Shown: piece after piece, positions 8,160 to 13,024 of the stretch
Position numbering within the stretch: the first letter of the stretch is position 1
Layout: each line of letters begins with the position of its first letter
Source of the DNA: Turicibacter sp.
GTDB lineage: Bacteria > Bacillota > Bacilli > MOL361 > Turicibacteraceae
Assembly: GCA_030531025.1 (NCBI GenBank)
Contig: JAUMTV010000038.1
Location: 1 to 13,024 of the forward strand
Reading direction: 5' to 3'
DNA length: 13,024 nucleotides
Notes under the pieces: model-generated
Told to the model about the DNA's origin: nothing
The model's input: the letters and a program-made list of their open reading frames with translations, nothing else
The model's database searches: none
Made by a program: the position numbers and the translations under genes

Positions 8160-8213
8160 ACTATACACCTCTTTTCTTTAATATTATTTACTTTTTATAT
8201 AAATTTAATAACT

Positions 8214-8249
8214 AAAAAATCCTACAGTAAAATTACTGCAGGATTTTTT
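8214..8249. terminator. Terminator of the membrane protein-marR-hsmA operon
   Basis: Two 17-base arms (8214-8230 and 8233-8249) pair with a single A/C mismatch, AAAAAATCCTACAGTAA on one side. On the minus strand the stem ends in TTTTTTAG, a good U-tract, about 30 bases after the hsmA stop. A-run and T-run are symmetrical, so it could also act on plus-strand transcripts. Confidence 0.85.
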
Positions 8250-8279
8250 ATTATTAATATAACTTGTACTCTATTTAAA

Positions 8280-8675
8280 TCATGCTCCCATTCCTATTAT
8301 CATTCCAACAATATAAGGTACAAGCCACACTACCCAAACAACAATGCTAAATTTATGGAATTTAACTTTTTGCTCTTCATCATTTTTATACAATACCCAA
8401 GTTGCCCATACAGCATGAAATAGCATTAAAACAATTGCTAAAAATCCTGTTACTCCATGAATCATTTGACTTGTAGCTCCTATTGATTCTATACCTGATT
8501 TTGCTATTTGAGACATTGTTAATGTACCTGTTGTATCACATAATAGTCCTAACCAAAATATTATAACATGCTTTTTATTTAAAGTTTTTGATTTTCTTTC
8601 TCCAAAAACTCCAATTGTATAAAATAATAACGCTAGTGTTATAGTAATTATTGCAAATATTAACATTCCATTCAT
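8280..8675 (-). CDS. hsmA: HsmA-family heme-associated membrane protein
   Basis: Small integral membrane protein of 131 residues with four predicted helices (about 4-23, 37-54, 73-95 and 109-128). I recognise the family formerly called TIGR03987 and now HsmA. In Clostridioides difficile HsmA is reported to bind heme and use it to lessen oxidative stress, under control of the MarR-type HsmR. Histidines lie at or near helix ends and within helix 3 (His36, His73, His87, His107). His73 and His87 are 14 residues apart on one helix, so axial heme ligation is plausible but inferred. The gene directly follows a marR gene, matching the hsmRA arrangement. The frame allows an ATG at 8684, but it abuts the GGAGG (8685-8689) with no spacing. 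The ATG at 8675 has a nine-base gap, so I chose it. A terminator follows. Confidence 0.82.
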   Translation of the reverse strand: MNGMLIFAIITITLALLFYTIGVFGERKSKTLNKKHVIIFWLGLLCDTTGTLTMSQIAKSGIESIGATSQMIHGVTGFLAIVLMLFHAVWATWVLYKNDEEQKVKFHKFSIVVWVVWLVPYIVGMIIGMGA

Positions 8676-8710
8676 TTTCCTCATCCTCCAATAATATTAA
8701 AATAAATTAT

Positions 8711-9142
8711 CTAATTCATTTTTATTTTATCTCTTAAATATATTAAATTTTTCTTTAACTCCATAATTTCATCTTCAGTAAAGTTTTTAAATATATTATC
8801 AAAGCTATCATTTATAGTTTTTCTAAATTCTTTAGCAAACTCTTCTCCCTTATATGAGAAAGTAATATAAGTATTTCTTTTATCTTCATCATTTTTAATT
8901 TTTTTAATATAACCCATGCTTTCCATTCTTGAAACTATTCCAGAAACTGTTCCTTTTGCTAAAGACATTTCCTCACACAGCTTAGATACAGTAACTTGTC
9001 CTCTATGAGCAATTAATTTAATAATCATTATTTGTTGATGTGTTAATCCACTTTCCTTTAAACTCTCACTAACTATTCCCATAGTATTAGAATATATTTC
9101 TTTTATAAGCATAGCTATTTCAAATGAATCATAACCTTTCAT
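8711..9142 (-). CDS. hsmR: MarR-family transcriptional regulator, HsmR-like by context
   Basis: DNA-binding regulator of 143 residues, typical MarR length. N-terminal and C-terminal helices (about 5-30 and 102-141) would form the dimer interface. The winged helix-turn-helix spans about 35-98, with TVSKLCEEMSLAKGTVSGIV as the helix pair. The wing is DEDKRNTYI (85-93), including the Asp and Arg that family members use in the minor groove. Its neighbour is an HsmA-family gene, so it is probably the counterpart of C. difficile HsmR, a heme-responsive repressor; the ligand here is inferred from context only. It likely represses its own operon through the two boxes at 9641-9676. The frame permits a TTG at 9157, but that overlaps the ribosome binding site. 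TGGAGG (9151-9156) lies eight bases before the ATG at 9142, which I chose. The gap to the upstream gene is 17 bases. Confidence 0.85.
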   Translation of the reverse strand: MKGYDSFEIAMLIKEIYSNTMGIVSESLKESGLTHQQIMIIKLIAHRGQVTVSKLCEEMSLAKGTVSGIVSRMESMGYIKKIKNDEDKRNTYITFSYKGEEFAKEFRKTINDSFDNIFKNFTEDEIMELKKNLIYLRDKIKMN

Positions 9143-9159
9143 ATAATTTACCTCCAATA

Positions 9160-9621
9160 TTACATACTATATTTAACCTTAGTTTCTTCAAAATTTATTG
9201 AACTTATTAAAAATGTTAAACCAGCTAAAAATAACGCTGCCCCTAATCCCATATAAAAATTTCCTAGTAATGTATGATCCAATACACCGAGATTTCTTAT
9301 GATTATTCCAAATGTCATCATACATCCCATTACTATATATCCCTTTATATCAAAAAATGAAAATATAAATTGCTTCTCTAATTTACTATTTATAATTCTC
9401 TTAGTATGCTTTATAAGTATTTTTTTAAATATAAAATTAAAGAATATATAAAATATAGTGATTGAAAAAACTATACTTATAAATACATTGCCTCTATTTA
9501 GCACAACATCTCCTCTTCCTAATGTAAATACTCTTAATCCTGCAAATCCCCATACCAAACCTGCTACAAGCAACAACACTCTTTTACTAACAGCTAATAA
9601 GCTATTTTTAGATTTTTCCAT
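9160..9621 (-). CDS. Four-helix membrane protein of unknown function, first gene of the marR-hsmA operon
   Basis: Integral membrane protein of 153 residues that I cannot assign to a named function. Four hydrophobic segments are visible at about 14-34, 47-66, 93-110 and 120-141. A positively charged loop lies between helices 2 and 3 (KKILIKHTKR, about 66-75), probably cytoplasmic. Helix 1 (AGLVWGFAGLRVF) and helix 4 (LGAALFLAGLTFL) share a G-x-AGL pattern, suggesting an old internal duplication of a two-helix unit. It carries two His residues (72 and 116) and one Cys (100), and no enzyme motif. The start is well supported by AAGGAG (9630-9635) eight bases upstream. It shares the strong promoter and tandem operator with marR and hsmA, so it is probably part of the same heme or redox stress response. 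That role is inference from operon membership. Confidence 0.85.
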   Translation of the reverse strand: MEKSKNSLLAVSKRVLLLVAGLVWGFAGLRVFTLGRGDVVLNRGNVFISIVFSITIFYIFFNFIFKKILIKHTKRIINSKLEKQFIFSFFDIKGYIVMGCMMTFGIIIRNLGVLDHTLLGNFYMGLGAALFLAGLTFLISSINFEETKVKYSM

Positions 9622-9640
9622 TATACTCTCTCCTTAATTA

Positions 9641-9656
9641 AGTTTGCATACAAACT
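9641..9656. promoter_or_regulatory. Operator-like box 1, in the leader
   Basis: AGTTTGCATACAAACT is an inverted repeat with perfect six-base arms (AGTTTG and CAAACT). It lies 20 bases, about two helical turns, from box 2, so proteins bound to both would sit on the same DNA face. It ends five bases before the ribosome binding site of the first gene. Confidence 0.75.
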
Positions 9657-9660
9657 ATTT

Positions 9661-9676
9661 AGTTTCTATGCAAACT
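9661..9676. promoter_or_regulatory. Operator-like box 2, overlapping the transcription start
   Basis: AGTTTCTATGCAAACT starts immediately downstream of the -10 hexamer and covers the predicted start site. Read on the minus strand it differs from box 1 at only one of 16 positions. A MarR dimer here would block RNA polymerase. Assignment to the adjacent MarR is inferred. Confidence 0.75.
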
Positions 9677-9704
9677 ATTATACAGCTATTATTCATCATG
9701 TCAA
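9677..9704 (-). promoter_or_regulatory. Near-perfect sigma-A promoter of the membrane protein-marR-hsmA operon
   Basis: On the minus strand a perfect TTGACA (9699-9704) is followed after 16 bases by a perfect TATAAT (9677-9682). Transcription should begin near 9670, inside the first operator box. A promoter this strong ahead of a MarR gene implies repression when the inducer is absent. Confidence 0.85.
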
Positions 9705-9765
9705 TAACAAATTTGACCATCTATCTCTTTTATTTTTTAATTTATTGAAAGTATACAATAAAAAA

Positions 9766-9800
9766 TAGCCTTATCCAAACAAAAAGAATGGTTAAGGCTA
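9766..9800 (-). terminator. Terminator of the beta-galactosidase gene
   Basis: A 12-base stem (9766-9777 with 9789-9800, one T-T mismatch) has an 11-base loop. On the minus strand it runs into TTTTTTATTG, a clear U-tract, 46 bases after the galactosidase stop. It insulates this gene from the operon that follows. Confidence 0.85.
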
Positions 9801-9846
9801 CACATATTGACTTCTAAAAATATTAAATATATTTATTTTTATAAAA

Positions 9847-11799
9847 TTATCTCTTAATTATTTTACTTTCATAAGCACTTAAACAAATTCCATTAAACTC
9901 TTTTGTTAATGCTGTATGATTCATGATAAAATAATATTCTTCATTATTTACTTTTCTCTTAACAACTTCTATACCATCTTCAGATTCAATTACTTCTATA
10001 TTTGCTTCTGATAATACTTTTTTAGCTATTATATTCATGATATCATTGTCTACACCAGTACCAATATAATAAACCTCTCCATCACCATACTTATTTAATG
10101 TTATAGCTGATAATTCATTAAAAAATTCATCATCATACATGAATAAGCTTTCTGCTGTAGTAGTTTTTAACATATCCCTAAATACAGTTCCACTACCTTC
10201 GATACCCGTAAACTCATCTCTTCCCTTAACTTTAACATCTTGACCTTCTTGAAGAGATTCTACTTCTTCCACAAAACCACCAATTAACTCATTATAAAAA
10301 CTTGGATTTAATTCTCCTAATGTTAAATTATTATAGTAATCTTTAACTGCAGTTCTAAAGCTAAATACTACTTTACCACCATTCTTAACAAATTCTTTAA
10401 TTTTTTCTTGAACTTCAGGCTTAAATACAATCATAGTTGGTATAAGTAAAACTTTATAATCACTAAATTCTACATATGATGGAATAACATCTATATTAAT
10501 GTTATTTTCATAAAAAGGTCTATACAATCTATATACTTCTTTTTTATAATCCATTAAGAAACTTTGCCTTTGAATTCTAAAGGATGCCATAGATTCATAA
10601 TCATAAATAACTGCTACTTCTGATTTTATTTCACTATTTATAATATGTTCATTTTCTTTCATATCTTTAAAAAAGTCTTGAACTTCGTAGAATTTTCTTC
10701 TTTTTCTATTATCTTGATCTATTATTCCATAACAATATTGCTCTGCCCCCTTAGTGGCTCCTCTATATCTAAAATACATAAGAGAATTACATCCATGAGC
10801 CATTGCTTGATATGACCACATTTTAGCCTGATTTGGTCTTGGAAGATACCCTATAACATCATGCCCTTGAGCTCCCATTATAGCTTCTGTAATCCAGAAG
10901 TTTTGTCTTTTAGCACCTCTCATGAAATCTAACCCACAAGCAATTTCATGTGGAGGAATTGGCTCCTTTTGACCACCCCATACTGGATAATTATTATATG
11001 CAACTACATCGATATGTTTTGCCACCTTTGAAAAATCAAAGCTTTTGTCAAAATATCCTCCAGAAAAATCATGAATTATTACTGAATCTTCTCCTAATAT
11101 TTCCTTTAATATTTCAACTTGAAACTTTGCATAATTTTCAACACTTAAACTTCTAAACCTTTCCCATTCCATCCTAAGGCTTGGATTATGTGTTGTTATT
11201 GTCTTTGCTGGAATTGGTATTTCTTCAAAATCGTTATAAGTTTGAGACCAAAACCTAGTTCCCCAAATTTCATTTAATTTATCTATATCATTATTATAAG
11301 TTTTTCTTAAATATTCTCTAAATGTTTTCTTACATTCATTACAATAACATACATCACTACCCTCATGTCCAAATTCATTATCTATTTGCCATGCTACTAT
11401 AGCCTCTTCCTCCTTAAAATGATTTGCAAGTTCTCTAATTATTGTTTCACTATATTTATAATATGTTTTACTATTAAAGCAGTATTGTCTTCTCCCTCCA
11501 AAAACTCTCTTAGTATTGTCTTCAAACTCACCTAAAACATCTGGATGCTTTTTTGCAAGCCATGCTGGCATTGTAGCTGTTGGAGTACCAAATATAACCT
11601 TTAATTCTTTTTTCTTAGCTCCATTTATTACATGATCAAAATATGAAAAATCAAATTTACCTTCTTTACTCTCCATCATGTGCCATGCAAATTCACCTAT
11701 TCTTATTACATTGCTTCCTAATTCTATAATATTATTTAAATCTTCTTCTAACATATCTTCATTCCAGTGCTCTGGATAATAATCAACACCTAAAAACAT
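9847..11799 (-). CDS. GH42 family beta-galactosidase
   Basis: Cytoplasmic glycoside hydrolase of 650 residues, no signal peptide, normal family length. It opens with FLGVDYYPEHW, the GH42 N-terminal signature. The catalytic TIM barrel runs to about residue 380. The acid/base Glu142 is in WQIDNEFG, and the nucleophile Glu305 is in FWITEAIMG. Cys107, Cys151, Cys153 and Cys156 (CYCNEC) match the Zn-binding cysteines of many GH42 enzymes. A trimerisation-type domain with a Rossmann-like fold follows (about 390-590), then a small beta domain (about 595-650). GH42 enzymes retain anomeric configuration and often prefer galacto-oligosaccharides over lactose; the specificity here is not decidable. The start has GGAAGAGG upstream. 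The GPH symporter immediately upstream probably brings in the substrate, although a terminator lies between them. Confidence 0.95.
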   Translation of the reverse strand: MFLGVDYYPEHWNEDMLEEDLNNIIELGSNVIRIGEFAWHMMESKEGKFDFSYFDHVINGAKKKELKVIFGTPTATMPAWLAKKHPDVLGEFEDNTKRVFGGRRQYCFNSKTYYKYSETIIRELANHFKEEEAIVAWQIDNEFGHEGSDVCYCNECKKTFREYLRKTYNNDIDKLNEIWGTRFWSQTYNDFEEIPIPAKTITTHNPSLRMEWERFRSLSVENYAKFQVEILKEILGEDSVIIHDFSGGYFDKSFDFSKVAKHIDVVAYNNYPVWGGQKEPIPPHEIACGLDFMRGAKRQNFWITEAIMGAQGHDVIGYLPRPNQAKMWSYQAMAHGCNSLMYFRYRGATKGAEQYCYGIIDQDNRKRRKFYEVQDFFKDMKENEHIINSEIKSEVAVIYDYESMASFRIQRQSFLMDYKKEVYRLYRPFYENNINIDVIPSYVEFSDYKVLLIPTMIVFKPEVQEKIKEFVKNGGKVVFSFRTAVKDYYNNLTLGELNPSFYNELIGGFVEEVESLQEGQDVKVKGRDEFTGIEGSGTVFRDMLKTTTAESLFMYDDEFFNELSAITLNKYGDGEVYYIGTGVDNDIMNIIAKKVLSEANIEVIESEDGIEVVKRKVNNEEYYFIMNHTALTKEFNGICLSAYESKIIKR

Positions 11800-11836
11800 T
11801 TTACCTCTTCCTTTTTACTGTAAATTTTACTAAAAT

Positions 11837-11845
11837 ATTATATCA
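11837..11845 (-). promoter_or_regulatory. Extended -10 promoter of the beta-galactosidase gene
   Basis: On the minus strand the sequence TGATATAAT gives a perfect -10 (11837-11842) with the extended TG one base upstream. No good -35 is present at the expected distance (about TATTAA), which extended -10 promoters tolerate. The start of transcription would be about 30 bases before the ATG. Confidence 0.6.
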
Positions 11846-11879
11846 GATTTATTTTTGTATTAATATATCTTTTAAATAA

Positions 11880-11918
11880 AAATGACAAATTGAGAGTTTA
11901 ACCTTCAATTTGTCATTT
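11880..11918 (-). terminator. Terminator of the GPH symporter gene
   Basis: A perfect 14-base stem (11880-11893 with 11905-11918) has an 11-base loop, and on the minus strand it is followed by TTTTTATTT. It lies about 30 bases after the symporter stop and upstream of the galactosidase promoter, so the two genes are at most partly co-transcribed. Confidence 0.82.
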
Positions 11919-11950
11919 ATTAAAACGTTGCTAATAATTATTTATAAGAT

Positions 11951-13024
11951 TTAAACAACTTCTAATTCAAATTCTCTCTTCTTATTTAACTCATCCATTA
12001 TTTTTTCTTGATATTCACCATGTAACTTATATCCTTTAACATAAATGAAGAATCCTAATAATGTTATTACTGAAGGCACCGCTACCATAAGTATTCTCAT
12101 ACCTAATATTGTTCCTGCTGTTTGTGTTATATTTGGAACATATCCTACTATTGTTAATCCAACACCTATTAACCACCCTGATACAGCTGATGCAGTTTTA
12201 ACTAACAATGTTTGGAAAGAAGCTATTATACTTTCATTTCTTGAACCAAATCTTACTTCACCATAATCTATAACATCTGCAAGCATAACTGTTGTAGCTC
12301 CTAAAGTAAATCCTGAACCTAACTTAAGTATTATTCCTGATAAAGCTATAAGCGCTGCATTTCCTGGTACAAAAATTCCTGCAAATAATAGTATTATTAA
12401 ACCTACTGCTGGTAAGTAACAAGCTAATCTAAATACACCTTTTTTGCTCATTCTTTTTGAAAGCATTGGGAAAAGCATAAGTGCTGCTATTTCAGCTAAT
12501 CCAGCAAATGCTGTAAATACTTGATACATATTTTCATTTCCAACAACATACTTGAAATAGTAAATTGACATTCCTCCTGATAATTGAGCCACTAAGTTAT
12601 ATGCAAGTACTACTCCTATAAATACCATAAGTTGATCATTTTCTTTTATAACTTTAACCGCTCTCTTTAAACTTGTCTTCTCCGGTTTTTCATTTACCTC
12701 TGCTGCCTTACAACTACTATCTTTAACGTTTACAACAGTTATAATAGAAGTTATCGCAAAAATTATTGCTATTATTATTGCAAAGGATCCATATCCCTTA
12801 GTTTGATTTCCATTTCCTAAGGTATTAACTATTGAAAGTCCAAATGCCCCCATTATTAACCATGCACAACTTGCAAATATTCTTGGTATAACTGACATCT
12901 GAGCTCTTTCTTCATTAGTTTTAGATAAAGAAGGTAACATTGACCAATAAGGAATATCCATTACTGTATAAGTCATTCCCCATAATATATACATAACTGA
13001 ATAATAAGCATATAATGAAGTTCC
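11951..13024 (-). CDS. GPH-family sugar:cation symporter, 5' end beyond the window
   Basis: Membrane transporter of the glycoside-pentoside-hexuronide:cation symporter family (MelB, LacS and UidP relatives), 357 residues visible. The frame stays open to the right edge. The first visible residues (GTSLYAYYSVMYILWGMTYT) are internal family sequence of helices 3 to 4, not an N-terminus. DIPYWSMLPSL is the recognisable family block that follows, along with about eight further hydrophobic segments. A central cytoplasmic loop rich in Lys and Glu lies near 12640-12720, and FGSRNESIIASFQTLLVKTASA near 12180-12250 is the second family landmark. With full members near 450-460 residues, roughly 100 are missing. 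No C-terminal IIA-like regulatory domain is present, unlike LacS; the protein ends in a short charged tail. The adjacent GH42 gene suggests galactosides as cargo, by inference. Confidence 0.9.
   Translation of the reverse strand, partial: GTSLYAYYSVMYILWGMTYTVMDIPYWSMLPSLSKTNEERAQMSVIPRIFASCAWLIMGAFGLSIVNTLGNGNQTKGYGSFAIIIAIIFAITSIITVVNVKDSSCKAAEVNEKPEKTSLKRAVKVIKENDQLMVFIGVVLAYNLVAQLSGGMSIYYFKYVVGNENMYQVFTAFAGLAEIAALMLFPMLSKRMSKKGVFRLACYLPAVGLIILLFAGIFVPGNAALIALSGIILKLGSGFTLGATTVMLADVIDYGEVRFGSRNESIIASFQTLLVKTASAVSGWLIGVGLTIVGYVPNITQTAGTILGMRILMVAVPSVITLLGFFIYVKGYKLHGEYQEKIMDELNKKREFELEVV

Noticed and set aside
8676..8684. ATG start for the hsmA-like gene
   Set aside because: It directly abuts GGAGG with no spacing; the ATG three codons later is nine bases from it.
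9143..9157. TTG start for the marR gene
   Set aside because: It overlaps the GGAGG that serves the ATG at 9142.
10950..11156. Plus-strand open frame of 68 codons inside the beta-galactosidase gene
   Set aside because: It is antisense to strongly conserved GH42 sequence and has no recognisable protein features.
11920..11933. Possible catabolite-repression (cre) site TTAAAACGTTGCTA
   Set aside because: It lacks the conserved G at position 2 and the distal CA, and lies in the 3' region of the symporter ahead of its terminator rather than at a promoter.
12045..12266. Plus-strand open frame inside the symporter gene
   Set aside because: It is a shadow of the conserved GPH transporter coding sequence on the other strand.
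1..13024. CRISPR array, insertion sequence, tRNA or rRNA
   Set aside because: I saw no regularly spaced repeats, transposase motifs, terminal repeats or structured RNA genes anywhere in the window.

Overview
The window is very AT-rich and has Gram-positive features throughout: GGAGG-type ribosome binding sites, a lipoprotein signal with no sign of an outer membrane, and U-tailed hairpin terminators. With the gene content (surface DNA/RNA nuclease, TM287/288-type ABC exporter, Kup, GH42 galactosidase with a GPH symporter, an HsmA-type heme protein) this points to a low-GC Clostridium. Clostridium perfringens or a close relative is my best guess, inferred from style rather than from any marker gene. 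There are nine complete or near-complete protein genes, one gene cut by the right edge, and no RNA genes, insertion sequences or CRISPR.

Layout. Positions 4-1460 (+): a small protein of unknown function translationally coupled to a secreted lipoprotein nuclease with a DNA/RNA non-specific endonuclease core, a Ser/Thr/Asn-rich linker and a small C-terminal module. A bidirectional terminator separates it from a convergent two-gene operon (5072-1617, -) encoding the two halves of a heterodimeric ABC exporter. The 335-base region 5073-5407 carries divergent promoters for that operon and for the Kup potassium transporter (5408-7435, +). A hairpin terminator then separates kup from a convergent FMN-dependent azoreductase-type oxidoreductase (7503-8159, -).

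The most interesting region is 8214-9704 (-): a three-gene operon encoding a four-helix membrane protein of unknown function, a MarR-family regulator and an HsmA-family membrane protein. It is driven by a near-perfect promoter (TTGACA, 16 bases, TATAAT). Two nearly identical 16-base operator-like boxes lie 20 bases apart directly downstream of the -10. The MarR-HsmA pair corresponds to the heme-sensing HsmR/HsmA system described in Clostridioides difficile. The extra membrane protein and the tandem operator look like an extended version.

Positions 9847-13024 (-) hold a GH42 beta-galactosidase and, upstream, a GPH-family sugar:cation symporter whose N-terminus lies beyond the window. They form a galactoside uptake and cleavage pair. 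A terminator and a separate extended -10 promoter lie between them, so the two can be expressed in different amounts.

Several long reading frames have apparent starts inside or upstream of the Shine-Dalgarno sequence. I shortened these to the downstream ATG that has proper spacing (second ABC subunit, kup, azoreductase, hsmA, marR).
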